Shown here piece after piece: positions 9,042 through 17,747 of a stretch of 64,000 nt of DNA. Position 1 is the first letter of the stretch; every line of letters starts with the position of its first letter. The stretch is from Rufibacter glacialis (GTDB lineage: Bacteria; Bacteroidota; Bacteroidia; Cytophagales; Hymenobacteraceae), in contig NZ_VKKZ01000025.1 of the NCBI RefSeq assembly GCF_008271745.1, positions 124,001-188,000 of the forward strand, in the 5' to 3' direction. Both the position numbers and the translations under genes were made by a program. The notes under the pieces are model-generated. The model made no database searches. It had not been told where the DNA came from and saw nothing but the letters and a program-made list of their open reading frames with translations.

Positions 9042-9692
9042 TTAGTTGGACACCGCTCTCCCGCCTATAATAATGCCCAGGTTCAAGCCCCAGGAGGTGA
9101 GTTTCCGGTTCCAGTGCACCAACCCTCCCACGCTCACGCCAATGTTTTTCTCATAGTTGCTACTACTCCCCTGGGTTCCCAGTTTTATAGGAAAAAAGGC
9201 AAAATCGGCTTGGGCGGTCCCTCCTAACATGAGGTAGGTTCTGGTATCATAGGTTAAACCTGTGGAGCCCCACCAGCCGCTGGAAGGCGTCTGCGTGATG
9301 TTGTAAGGCATATCATATTTGACAAACGAAGGCCCCACAAAGAAAGACCCAAAGGAAGTCTTGCCCATGCTGGCTATTTTCCCCACAGAAAAGTAGAACC
9401 CGCCTAGTTCATGAATAGGCCTTTGTTCATCTCTGTACTTTAGCCCGGAAAGGTGCCGGTCTGTAAAACTCAACCCGTATAGACCGGTGGAAAAATCCAG
9501 GAGGTTCTCCTTGCTTCCCGTTTTGATAGAGCCAGTAATAGAAAGCTGGAAGATATAGGTTTGATCTGAGGCAAGAGGTACCGTGCTGCTTACCTGAAAA
9601 TACAGCCGTTGCAAAGCTGTGGAGGTAGAATCCTGGGCAGAGACAACCTGGATACTACAGAACCATAAAAACACAAGCAGGCTAGGCTTCAT
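9042..9692 (-). CDS. secreted hypothetical protein, paralogue of the next gene
   Basis: The 216-residue product has an N-terminal signal peptide (SLLVFLWFCSIQVVSA, likely cut before QDS). The rest has alternating polar/hydrophobic and Gly-rich segments typical of small outer-membrane barrels. It shares the motif GPSFVKYDMPYNI followed by SGWWG with the adjacent product at 9856-10479, which points to tandem duplication and divergence. The C-terminus (WGLNLGIIIGG) also matches its neighbour (GGLNLNFLVGK). The function is unknown. Confidence 0.7.
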   Translation of the reverse strand: MKPSLLVFLWFCSIQVVSAQDSTSTALQRLYFQVSSTVPLASDQTYIFQLSITGSIKTGSKENLLDFSTGLYGLSFTDRHLSGLKYRDEQRPIHELGGFYFSVGKIASMGKTSFGSFFVGPSFVKYDMPYNITQTPSSGWWGSTGLTYDTRTYLMLGGTAQADFAFFPIKLGTQGSSSNYEKNIGVSVGGLVHWNRKLTSWGLNLGIIIGGRAVSN

Positions 9693-9855
9693 CTATTCCT
9701 TGTTTGGTGAAACGCATGGAAAAGGCAGGTGCTTGGCGGTTATTCCTTTTTGGCAGAAAATCGATCTCCTCTTGAAATCTCTTGGTTTAAAACCAGCTAA
9801 ACCAAGAGGCACTACTTACCCTGGCAAAAGGCAAACTAACAACAGAAGCAGGAAC

Positions 9856-10479
9856 TCACTTCTTTTTAGGGCCCAATTTCCCTACCAGAAAGTTCAGGTT
9901 CAGGCCTCCGTTGGGCATTTTGCTATTGTAGTTGAACACGCCTCCAATACTCAGGCCAAAGGCATGGTTGGCCGCTAGAACCATATCACCTCTAATGCTC
10001 CAACCAGGCAGCCAATACGTCCTGACGTCATATTCATAATAGCTACTGTTGAGAATACCTCCCCACCCGCCGCTGGTCACTGTTTTGATATTGTGTGGCA
10101 TCTGGTACCGCACCAGCGAAGGTCCGGTGGAAAGGGAAAGGGCGATTCTTTGGTGGACGTCCCTGGATTTTCCTACGGTGAGGTTGAGTTCCTCCACGTT
10201 GTGCATGGGCAGGTTGCTGCCATACCAGGCCGTATTCTTCAGCTGCCCATCATCGGTTTCCTCATATCCGTGGCTGTAGCTCCTCAGAGCCAGGAGGTAG
10301 TTCTGCCGGGTTTCTACCACCAAAGAACCGTTTACCACCCAATGCGATGCCTTGGTAACAGGAATAGCAGCGCCTGCCATGAGGTAAAATTTCCTGATAA
10401 GCACAGAATCCGGGGCCGTTTGCCCCCTAGAAGAAAGGCTATAAAGAAGAAGAAGGGCAAAAAAGGCGGAAGTTTTCAA
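9856..10479 (-). CDS. secreted hypothetical protein, paralogue of the previous gene
   Basis: The 207-residue product has a signal peptide (SAFFALLLLYSLSSRG before QTAPDS) and a likely beta-barrel body. The block GPSLVRYQMPHNI plus GGWGG is shared with the gene at 9042-9692. The two lie head to tail on the minus strand, 163 bases apart. Dimensions and composition resemble an outer-membrane protein fold, but I cannot assign a substrate or role. Confidence 0.7.
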   Translation of the reverse strand: MKTSAFFALLLLYSLSSRGQTAPDSVLIRKFYLMAGAAIPVTKASHWVVNGSLVVETRQNYLLALRSYSHGYEETDDGQLKNTAWYGSNLPMHNVEELNLTVGKSRDVHQRIALSLSTGPSLVRYQMPHNIKTVTSGGWGGILNSSYYEYDVRTYWLPGWSIRGDMVLAANHAFGLSIGGVFNYNSKMPNGGLNLNFLVGKLGPKKK

Positions 10480-10669
10480 GGCTTATCCAGTTTGAGTACA
10501 CGCATATACTTCCTCACCCCATCAGCCAAGCGCTCTACAAGATAGCGTTTTTCCACCCAAAACCTATCATTCCCAATAAGTTAGCTTATTGCACCACCCG
10601 CAACAAGAGGAGCGTTTAGAGGCTGTTTTCAGAGAAACATTCCTCAAAGGCACGACTTCTCCTGCTCAT

Positions 10670-11728
10670 TTAATCATAAACTGCCGCCAAAAGCTTCTGC
10701 AATTCCTGGAACAGCACCGCATTTCCCTCCTGCCGGTACTCCTTCAACTGCTCCTGAAAACGCGGCACCTCATACAGGAACGCCTTCAGGCCGTCTGGGG
10801 TGAATTCAGGGAAGTAGCGACCGAAGCCTAGTTTCTCCACGTAAGCGGCATTCAGGTACTGTTCAAACTGTTTGGGAATGGGCACCGAGCAGATGGGTTT
10901 GCGCAGGTACACCGCCTCACTCAGCAAAGAAAAGCCCCCATTGGCTACCACGGCCTTGGCCGAAGCCAGGTCCTGGATAAACCCGTCTTCGCTGAAAGCC
11001 TTTAGGTAGACGTTGCCGTGCTGCTCTTCTTTGTTGAAGCCATAGACATAGAACGTTTCCTGCGGCAGCGCCTGCAATACCTGCAACAGGTTTTTCTGGT
11101 TCGTGCTGGACTGGTACACCAACACGTGGTTTCCCTGCCGGGGCATAGCTTGGAGAATAGCCTCCCGGATGATGGGCGGCACCACCGTGGTCTTCTCCTT
11201 GCAGGGAACGGCTTCAAAAAACGAGGCCACCAGATAATGCGCCGAGCGCGGCACCTTTGCCTTCACCACGCTCTTGGCCACCTGGTAACTGCCTTTCCAC
11301 TCGGGCAGGACGGGGATGTCCAGTTGGCAGCGGTTGATCACCTGCATGTTGTCTATGCTGATGATGGGCAGGCCGTGGTGCTTCGCGAAGAAATAGCTGA
11401 ACGACTCAAAATCAGAGATCACTACCTGGGGGCTGAACTGTTCCATGAGTTCGCGGTAGCGGGTGAAGTTCATCTTGAGGCTGGCCGGAGCCGTGCGCAG
11501 CGTGAGCATAGCGGTGTTCACGGTAGAAACGGCGGCGTTGCGGTAGGCAATGTGGAAGCCTTTGATCTCGTGCACCCGCCCCGGAAACGCCTGGTGCAGG
11601 AATTGGAAAGCGCGCGCACTGGACACCACCTGCACGTCATGCCCCTGCGCCAGCAGAAACGAGATGATCACCTTGCTGCGGGTGGCGTGGCCCATGCCCT
11701 CACCGGGTACTCCGTATAGAATTTTCAT
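10670..11728 (-). CDS. MJ1255/VC2487-type glycosyltransferase
   Basis: The 352-residue product has a GT-B fold like MurG and MGDG synthases. It starts MKILYGVPGEGMGHATRS, the Gly-rich N-terminal loop typical of the MJ1255/VC2487 family (TIGR00661). The nucleotide-sugar site near residues 265-290 reads VVANGGFSLLSEAVYLRKPI, followed by PKQFEQYLNAAY. It probably transfers a sugar to a membrane-associated acceptor; the exact substrate is unknown. Its ATG lies 2 bases after the stop codon of the PAP2 phosphatase gene, so the two are co-transcribed and translationally close, suggesting a lipid-linked substrate. Confidence 0.85.
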   Translation of the reverse strand: MKILYGVPGEGMGHATRSKVIISFLLAQGHDVQVVSSARAFQFLHQAFPGRVHEIKGFHIAYRNAAVSTVNTAMLTLRTAPASLKMNFTRYRELMEQFSPQVVISDFESFSYFFAKHHGLPIISIDNMQVINRCQLDIPVLPEWKGSYQVAKSVVKAKVPRSAHYLVASFFEAVPCKEKTTVVPPIIREAILQAMPRQGNHVLVYQSSTNQKNLLQVLQALPQETFYVYGFNKEEQHGNVYLKAFSEDGFIQDLASAKAVVANGGFSLLSEAVYLRKPICSVPIPKQFEQYLNAAYVEKLGFGRYFPEFTPDGLKAFLYEVPRFQEQLKEYRQEGNAVLFQELQKLLAAVYD

Positions 11729-11730
11729 GC

Positions 11731-12531
11731 TTAGGAAGAAAGGTTAACAGGGTGGGTAGCCTCCCGGAAGGCCTTGCGCAACACCCCTGACAAAGAAAAC
11801 AAATAGGCCAGCAACAACCCCACCCCAGACCCTAAGGTGACGTCCAGTTCTGAGTGCACGCCCAGCGCCACCCGTGACAGGCATACCAGCACCGCCCACA
11901 CCAAAGGCAGAGCCAACCACGGCCGGTGTCTGCGCGGTACCTGCAGACCCAACCACATGGTGAGCAACGAGCCCAGCAGGAAGGCATTCTGGGAATGGCC
12001 AGATGGGAAGGAATATCCGGCTTCGTTCACCCAATGCTCCAGCACCAACGGCGAGATCTGGGCGTACTTTTCGGGCTCCTTTTTCAAAAACTCGGCTAAA
12101 TAAGCCCGGCGCGAGGGGGCATCCTGCAGGTAGAAGGTATCCAGCAAAGAGGCTTCCTCCCCTTTGGGCCCCAACAGGAACTGGTGGCTGGGGCGCGGCA
12201 CATGGGCCAAAGGCTTGATGACGTACTCGTTCAGCAAGGCCATGCTGCCCAAGGTGGCCAGCAGAAACAAAAAAGCGACGGTAAAGGATTGCACCCGCAA
12301 TTTAAGGCCGGCCTGCCGTTTGGCTACCAATAAACACAGCAGCACGCCTAGCACCGGCGTGCCGTACACGCCCCCAGACTCCGACAAGGCGTACCAGAAA
12401 AGGGTATCCGGGTCATGTTGCAGGTAACCGCTGAACGAGACGGGTAAGAGCCAAACCAACAGCACCATCAATAGCCAACTTGCGCCGGTGAGCAGCAAGG
12501 CAAACCTGTTCAGGCCGTAGTGTTTCCTCAT
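11731..12531 (-). CDS. PAP2-family membrane phosphatase
   Basis: The 266-residue membrane protein carries the three-part phosphatidic acid phosphatase signature: Lys106 with Arg113-Pro114 (KPLAHVPRP), PSGH at 176-179, and Ser219-Arg220 with His226 and Asp230 (SRVALGVHSELD). About six membrane segments are visible. Such enzymes dephosphorylate lipid phosphates such as undecaprenyl pyrophosphate or phosphatidate at the outer face of the membrane. It is the first gene of a two-gene unit with the downstream glycosyltransferase, 2 bases apart. Confidence 0.88.
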   Translation of the reverse strand: MRKHYGLNRFALLLTGASWLLMVLLVWLLPVSFSGYLQHDPDTLFWYALSESGGVYGTPVLGVLLCLLVAKRQAGLKLRVQSFTVAFLFLLATLGSMALLNEYVIKPLAHVPRPSHQFLLGPKGEEASLLDTFYLQDAPSRRAYLAEFLKKEPEKYAQISPLVLEHWVNEAGYSFPSGHSQNAFLLGSLLTMWLGLQVPRRHRPWLALPLVWAVLVCLSRVALGVHSELDVTLGSGVGLLLAYLFSLSGVLRKAFREATHPVNLSS

Positions 12532-12604
12532 AGGTGAAGCTTCGCGGAAAAGGGGATGAATGATTGGCTACAAAAGGGCAAGATACGGTTTTGCTACATG
12601 ATAC

Positions 12605-14122
12605 CTAGCTTTTCTCCTGCACCCTTCCCTGCTCCAGCCGCAGCACCTTGGTCACACAGTTGGGGATCTCGGCCGGGTAATGGGTCACGTACAGCAAAGT
12701 GGTGGAACTATGGGCGCAGATGGCCTCTAACAGCTGCTTGAACTGGTGCTGTTGCTGCGGGTCAAGGCCCTGGCAGGGCTCGTCCAGGATGAGCAGCGGC
12801 GGATGTTTGATGAGCGCCCGGGCCAGGAGGCAAAGCCGTTGCGTACTGGCTGAGGTCTGACGGAGCTTGGTACCGGCGTGCTGGGCAATTTCCAACAGCT
12901 CTAACCAGCGCATGGCTTTCGCTTCTTGCTGAGGCTGGCTTTCTTTGAACAAGCCCAACGTGTCATATAGCCCAGACTCTACCACCTGCAGGCAAGTGTT
13001 CTGGTACGGAAAAAACTGGAACAGCTCCGGCGACACGAACCCGATCTTCTTTTTCAAGTCCCAGATGGTTTCACCGGTTCCGCGCCGGCGGTCAAACAGC
13101 GTGATGTCCTGCGCGAACGCCTGCGGGTTGTCGCCGTTGAGCAGACTCAGCAGCGTGGTTTTGCCCGAGCCGTTCGGGCCCAGCAAAGCCCATCGCTCGC
13201 CGGGGAATACCAACCAATTCACCCCGTCCAGTACGGTCTTGTCGCCGTACCGGATGGTCACATTTTTCAGGTCCAGAATGGTCTGGAATGAAGTAGGCAC
13301 CGGTGCAGATTCAGCGAGTAAGTTGGCAATCTCCGCCGCCTGGCGCTCAGGGTCTTCGCTTAGATGCGTGGCCCGGGGGATAAACTCTTCTTTGGTTTGC
13401 GTGGATAGGAGGCGGCCCTGCTGAAGCACCGCCACATGGGTGATTGCCTTGGGTATTTCCAGCGCCGAGGTAGCCATGACCACCGTGATGCCAGAGGCGG
13501 TAATCTCGGCTAGTATTTCTTCAAAATGGGCGCGAGCTTCTCCGTCCAGACCCGTAAGGGGCATATCCAGGAGCAGCAATCTGGGGTTCCGCAGCAGGGC
13601 TGCCGCCAGCAGCAACCGCTTGGTCTCGCCATTGGAGAGTTTAATCAGTTGCTGGGAGCCTAGCTCCGCTAACCGGAATGTCTGAACCAGTTTCTCGCGA
13701 GTCCAAACCGGACTTTCCTGCGCCGGGGCACCCAGCGCCTCCAGGTACTGGTCTACTGTGGGGGCGTCTGCCGCGTCTGCCGCGTGGTACCGCTGCTGGT
13801 AGTAAAAGTCTGCTGTGTTGGAAGAAACGTTTCTGAAGGAGTGCTTCTGCCCCACTTCGGCCACCAGGTTCTGGAAAGAGAAGAAAACATCTGGTTTAGG
13901 GTGCGTTTTCAGAAAATCGTCATAGAAACCGTATACCACGTTCCCGCCCACAATGCTCAACCTACCCGCCATGGCCTGGAGCAAACTGGTCTTGCCCGCG
14001 CCGCTTTCCCCTACCAGCGCCCAGTGCTGCCCGCGTTTTACTTCAAAATCCAGGTTGGTGAACAAGAGCTGGTCCCGGTGCCAGGCGGTGACGTTCTGGA
14101 AGGAAAGAAAAGAAGAAGTCAT
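12605..14122 (-). CDS. tandem ABC ATPase, ModF/PhrA-like
   Basis: The 505-residue soluble protein has two ABC ATPase domains (about 1-230 and 285-505). Domain 1 has Walker A GESGAGKTS (38-46) and the signature LSNGE, but its Walker B reads LLLLDMP, so Met stands where the catalytic Glu should be. Domain 2 has Walker A GPNGSGKTT and an intact LLILDEP, but its signature is replaced by TSAST. Only one composite site is therefore likely to hydrolyse ATP. The layout resembles ModF/PhrA, whose role is poorly known. No permease gene is adjacent. Confidence 0.8.
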   Translation of the reverse strand: MTSSFLSFQNVTAWHRDQLLFTNLDFEVKRGQHWALVGESGAGKTSLLQAMAGRLSIVGGNVVYGFYDDFLKTHPKPDVFFSFQNLVAEVGQKHSFRNVSSNTADFYYQQRYHAADAADAPTVDQYLEALGAPAQESPVWTREKLVQTFRLAELGSQQLIKLSNGETKRLLLAAALLRNPRLLLLDMPLTGLDGEARAHFEEILAEITASGITVVMATSALEIPKAITHVAVLQQGRLLSTQTKEEFIPRATHLSEDPERQAAEIANLLAESAPVPTSFQTILDLKNVTIRYGDKTVLDGVNWLVFPGERWALLGPNGSGKTTLLSLLNGDNPQAFAQDITLFDRRRGTGETIWDLKKKIGFVSPELFQFFPYQNTCLQVVESGLYDTLGLFKESQPQQEAKAMRWLELLEIAQHAGTKLRQTSASTQRLCLLARALIKHPPLLILDEPCQGLDPQQQHQFKQLLEAICAHSSTTLLYVTHYPAEIPNCVTKVLRLEQGRVQEKS

Positions 14123-14168
14123 ACGAGCTTTACTGATTCAGGTACCCAAGCCGAAGCCCATGGAGTGG

Positions 14169-14199
14169 GAAATTTACTACTCCAAGGGTGGCTAATCAA
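14169..14199 (-). promoter_or_regulatory. promoter of the tandem ABC ATPase
   Basis: Read on the minus strand, TTG (14197-14199) is followed after 20 bases by TAAATTTC (14169-14176), a 7 of 8 match to the -7 consensus. It lies 47 bases before the ATG. Confidence 0.5.
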
Positions 14200-14228
14200 G
14201 TTTATTGTCAGCCTTTGTCTATAAAACA

Positions 14229-14262
14229 AATCCGGCCTGCTTTGGGAAAAGCAGGCCGGATT
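14229..14262 (-). terminator. terminator of the SusCD/phosphoesterase unit
   Basis: AATCCGGCCTGC pairs perfectly with GCAGGCCGGATT over 12 bp with a 10-base loop. On the minus strand it is followed by TTGTTTTAT. It lies about 230 bases after the metallophosphoesterase stop codon and before the ABC ATPase promoter. Confidence 0.85.
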
Positions 14263-14491
14263 CAGGACAGATAGGTGCCTAGAAAAACACAGGATTTAGT
14301 ACTGCAGGAAGCGCATCACCCAGTTCTCCTTTTGGGTTTTCCGTATTTAATTGTCCCCTGCAAGGGCAGAATAGTAGGATAGGTGAACGTTCTAACCCCA
14401 TAAGGTCACCCCCAGGTTGCCCATTGGCTAATGGCAGTAGGACAAGAGGAAAAAAATCCAATCCTTCTACTTCACCTAGGCTCCCCCCTAC
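14263..14491. other. 3' region downstream of the metallophosphoesterase gene
   Basis: No gene is visible. It is probably the untranslated 3' end of the SusCD/phosphoesterase transcript. Confidence 0.4.
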
Positions 14492-15988
14492 TTACACTGA
14501 CAACGCGTCCACATACACTTTCCCAAACCTGTCTGTCACTTCTATTTTGATTTGCTTGGCTCCCGCTGATGGCTTGGCCCAGAACAAATGGTCTGTAAGC
14601 GTAGTATCCACGAATTTATGTTTGGCGGGTAGATCAGGTCCGGCATGCAGCTGCACAGAGAGCGGGTCATACCCCATTTCCTGCTTCATCTCGCCTTTGC
14701 GCACACCGTCTTCAAACCAAACCACTTTCCAGGCTGAGTCCCAGTTCCAGACATTGGCCACCACTTCCTCGGGGCGTTCTTTCACTGTTCCCTTGGGGTA
14801 CATCCTGAACTGGTGTTCGCGGTCATGCCCTACAGATTTGTAATACCATTTCATTTCTGAGCCGTCCACCTCGTACACGCCGTAGCCGCTGGGGGAGCCG
14901 TCTGTGCAAATAGGGCCCGTCCACCAGGCGCCGCACACCGCACCATGGGTGTGTTCTATGATGTCGCCCTCTATCACCTTTTCACAGATGTGCGTATGGC
15001 CCGACATGATGTGCGCTTTGAAAGGTTTGAGCAACCGGTACAATTCCTTACGGTTAGACACCACCCCGCCCAGCGAATCGTCTTTCAATCTGGCCCTTCT
15101 TTTCTCCCCGCTGTTCACCGGAATATGCACGGACACCACCACCATGCTGCCTGGCTTCACGTAGGCCAGATCCTGCTCCAGCCATTGCAGCTGTTTTTCT
15201 GTGAGGTAGCCAATGTACCGTTTGGCCGTGCCAAGGAAGAAGACATCATCCAAGACCACGTAATGCACCTCGCCCCGGTTGAAGGAATAATACGTTGGCC
15301 CAAACAGCTTTTTAAAGGTTTCAGCAGACCCTTCATCCGTACGGGCCGTCAGATCCATGTCATGGTTCCCGATCACCTGGAAAAATGGAATACTGGAGAC
15401 TTCCACCGCTTTCTTGTAGTCTTCAAACAACTCAAACTTATCCCATACCAGATCACCGCACCCAATACCATGGAAGAGCGAGTCTTGGCCGTACCCATCC
15501 ACCAGTTTCTTCAGATCATGGGCCGAGGTCTTGACCAGCTCATCCGCGTCATTCTTATTGATCATCTGGGGGTCTGCCCACACCACAAAATTATGTCTGG
15601 TATCATCTTGCGGCAGTTTCTGCAACTCAAAATCAGCGGTAAAACTGGATTTGCCTTTGGGCATTGGTTTAAAGAATTGAGCCACACCTTTCTCCTGCGG
15701 AATGGCATAGCCCCTGGGCACGGAGAGGTACACAAAATCAGCGGAAGTATTGCTTTCCAGGCTGTATTTCCCGGCTTTGTCTGTGGTTACCAACGTATGG
15801 CCATCAGTTACCACCACCCCGGCAACCCCTTTGCCGCCGGACTGTACTTTTCCTTTAATGGCAATAAGCGAAAGTCCGGTTTTCTGATCAGTGGATTTGC
15901 CAAGGTTCTGGGCTTGTACGGCACCAATGGGCAAGGTGATTCCTACCCCTAAGGTACCAAGGCTTTGGAGGAATTTTCTTCTAAACAT
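14492..15988 (-). CDS. secreted calcineurin-like metallophosphoesterase
   Basis: The 498-residue product begins MFRRKFLQSLG with a hydrophobic stretch and AQA cleavage region, compatible with export, possibly by Tat. Residues about 40-130 form a carboxypeptidase-regulatory-like beta domain. The metallophosphoesterase core follows with VWADPQ (where DxH is usual), GCGDLVWD, GNHDMD, VSVHIPV and SGHTH. A C-terminal domain typical of Bacteroidota phosphoesterases (about 370-498) closes it. It is the last gene of the minus-strand unit with SusC, SusD and a glycerophosphodiesterase, so it probably removes phosphate or cleaves phosphodiesters from a shared substrate in the periplasm. Confidence 0.88.
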   Translation of the reverse strand: MFRRKFLQSLGTLGVGITLPIGAVQAQNLGKSTDQKTGLSLIAIKGKVQSGGKGVAGVVVTDGHTLVTTDKAGKYSLESNTSADFVYLSVPRGYAIPQEKGVAQFFKPMPKGKSSFTADFELQKLPQDDTRHNFVVWADPQMINKNDADELVKTSAHDLKKLVDGYGQDSLFHGIGCGDLVWDKFELFEDYKKAVEVSSIPFFQVIGNHDMDLTARTDEGSAETFKKLFGPTYYSFNRGEVHYVVLDDVFFLGTAKRYIGYLTEKQLQWLEQDLAYVKPGSMVVVSVHIPVNSGEKRRARLKDDSLGGVVSNRKELYRLLKPFKAHIMSGHTHICEKVIEGDIIEHTHGAVCGAWWTGPICTDGSPSGYGVYEVDGSEMKWYYKSVGHDREHQFRMYPKGTVKERPEEVVANVWNWDSAWKVVWFEDGVRKGEMKQEMGYDPLSVQLHAGPDLPAKHKFVDTTLTDHLFWAKPSAGAKQIKIEVTDRFGKVYVDALSV

Positions 15989-16350
15989 GAAGGTATGGGA
16001 TGATTAAGAGAAAGTATTTTGGAGTAGTTCAGGCAAAACCTGACGGGATCCTGGCTTCTTTTGCCGCTTACGTATGAGGGGTGATTTAATGGATTCAGGC
16101 AATAAACGGAAGTAGCCCCTGGTAGAAAACTGATCTAGTTGGCTACAAGGCCTTTCCAGAAGGACAAAAGGGAAAGGAGGTTTGAAAAAAGAAATGAAAA
16201 AGATATGATATGGTGAACAGATAATAGGAGAGTTCACAAAATTGAAAAATGTCAGAAGGAAAAAAGGGAACGCAGAGGAAGAAGGATTGTTTTAGGGTTC
16301 ACCTTTCCTTTTATGCTTCCTTTTCGGTTGATTTCTCCTGAGGCCAAGGG
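15989..16350. other. intergenic region in the phosphoesterase unit
   Basis: No gene is visible in these 362 bases between the metallophosphoesterase and GDPD genes. On the minus strand a TTTTG (near 16036) and a TACTTTCT (near 16015) resemble a weak promoter for the downstream gene, but the spacing of about 17 is short. Confidence 0.35.
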
Positions 16351-17391
16351 TTATTTGGTTTTCAGCTTCTTTACCTTTTCCAGCAGGATCTCGGGCTCGT
16401 TGGTAGTGATAAAGTCAGCCCTGCGTTCCAGAAGCCAGTCCATCATCTCTGGGGAATTCACAGTCCAGGCGTTCACGGTTAGACCAAGGCGGTGGGCCTC
16501 CTTTATCCAGTGTGGGTTCTTTTGCAACACGGCCAGGTTGTAGTCAAGCCCATATAGGTTGTCTTTGGCCAGTTCAGCAGGGGCTTTTTCTCCGTTCAGG
16601 TACGCCACCTTGGCATACGGCTCCAGTTCCAGCACTTTCTTCAGGATGTCATAGTCAAAGCTGATGTAATCCACCCAGCCCTGGGCCTGGTGTTTCTGCA
16701 CCAGTTCCACCACTTTTTGCGCCAAAGCCTGTCCGCGTGCTTTACTGATGGCCGAGGGCTTGATCTCCAGAATCAACTTGGTTTTGTTTTGGTTAAGCCC
16801 GGTTAACAGATAGGCCTTTAAGGTGGGCAGATATTCTCCGTTAGGTAACTTCAGTTTGGCCAAATCTGCAGCCGGGGTTTTCTCGATATGAATGCCGTTC
16901 ACGTCGTGGTCATGGTGCACAAACAGCACTGAGTCTGATGACATGTGCACGTCAAACTCACTGCCGGCGCAGCCTAACCTGATAGCGTGTTGCAAAGCAC
17001 CAATAGAATTCTCAGTGGCCCCGGTATTTTTGAAGGCGCCCCGGTGGGCAATGACGCCGTTGGCTAAGAACTCGTCTTTCACAATCCGGAAGGTTTCTTG
17101 CCTGGTGCTTTGTTCCTGCTCTATGGCCAATACCACGTCTACCCAAGGTTCAGAAAGGGGTTTCTTTGCTATCAGGGTATTGTCTTTATCTAGCGTGAAC
17201 GAATTAGCAGAAGCACCTTTCAATATAACCTTCCCCTTGGTACCAGGCAGAACGACTACCTTACCAACCTCTATTGAGCCGGGTTTAAAGGTATAATTGG
17301 TAAGGGTGATTTGCTGTTGAGCCATAGCCTGAGGAAATAAGCCTATGAAGAAGAAGCAGAATAGCAACGTGAAAGGTGTTACGGTTCTCAT
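16351..17391 (-). CDS. glycerophosphodiester phosphodiesterase
   Basis: The 346-residue product has a signal peptide (TLLFCFFFIGLFPQAMA) and a beta-rich N-terminal segment of about 90 residues. The GDPD TIM barrel follows, with catalytic-site blocks VIAHRGAFKNTGATENS, GSEFDVHMSSD and LFVHHDHDV. Near the end are VNAWTVNSPEMM and the ITTNEPE motif. It hydrolyses glycerophosphodiesters to glycerol 3-phosphate and an alcohol, here in the periplasm. The start at 17391 puts the signal peptide at the N-terminus; a longer frame would bury it. It sits between SusD and the metallophosphoesterase. Confidence 0.88.
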   Translation of the reverse strand: MRTVTPFTLLFCFFFIGLFPQAMAQQQITLTNYTFKPGSIEVGKVVVLPGTKGKVILKGASANSFTLDKDNTLIAKKPLSEPWVDVVLAIEQEQSTRQETFRIVKDEFLANGVIAHRGAFKNTGATENSIGALQHAIRLGCAGSEFDVHMSSDSVLFVHHDHDVNGIHIEKTPAADLAKLKLPNGEYLPTLKAYLLTGLNQNKTKLILEIKPSAISKARGQALAQKVVELVQKHQAQGWVDYISFDYDILKKVLELEPYAKVAYLNGEKAPAELAKDNLYGLDYNLAVLQKNPHWIKEAHRLGLTVNAWTVNSPEMMDWLLERRADFITTNEPEILLEKVKKLKTK

Positions 17392-17747
17392 AGTTGGCTT
17401 GGTTGATATTGGTAGTTGGTTCTTAAAACTAGGAAAAATTCTTAAGCCTTCTGGCACTAAACTTCAGGCCCTACAGGCTGACCCACTTTCCATTGGTCTA
17501 ATCAGAAAACAAGCCGAGGAAGCGAGGGAAACCGGTTCTCCTCGTTTAAAGCCCCTTTTCCGAAAAGCAGGCTCTAAAAGGGAGAGCACCCCCACCGGTC
17601 TTCAGAGGATCTATACTCTGTAAGACACCTGGCGGGGAGAGTCCCAGCCCCCTTCTTTTGCTTGTGGCTTCCAACCGGTACCTTGTTAGGGTGGCTTACT
17701 CCATAACAAAAATCACCGTGAGGAAGCTGCAGGACACCTCCCCAGGC
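17392..17747. other. intergenic region between susD-like and GDPD genes
   Basis: No gene is seen in these 356 bases. One copy of the dispersed intergenic repeat is at about 17549-17580. A TAGTTTTA octamer on the minus strand near 17435 could be a -7 element for the GDPD gene, but a matching -33 is missing. Confidence 0.4.
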
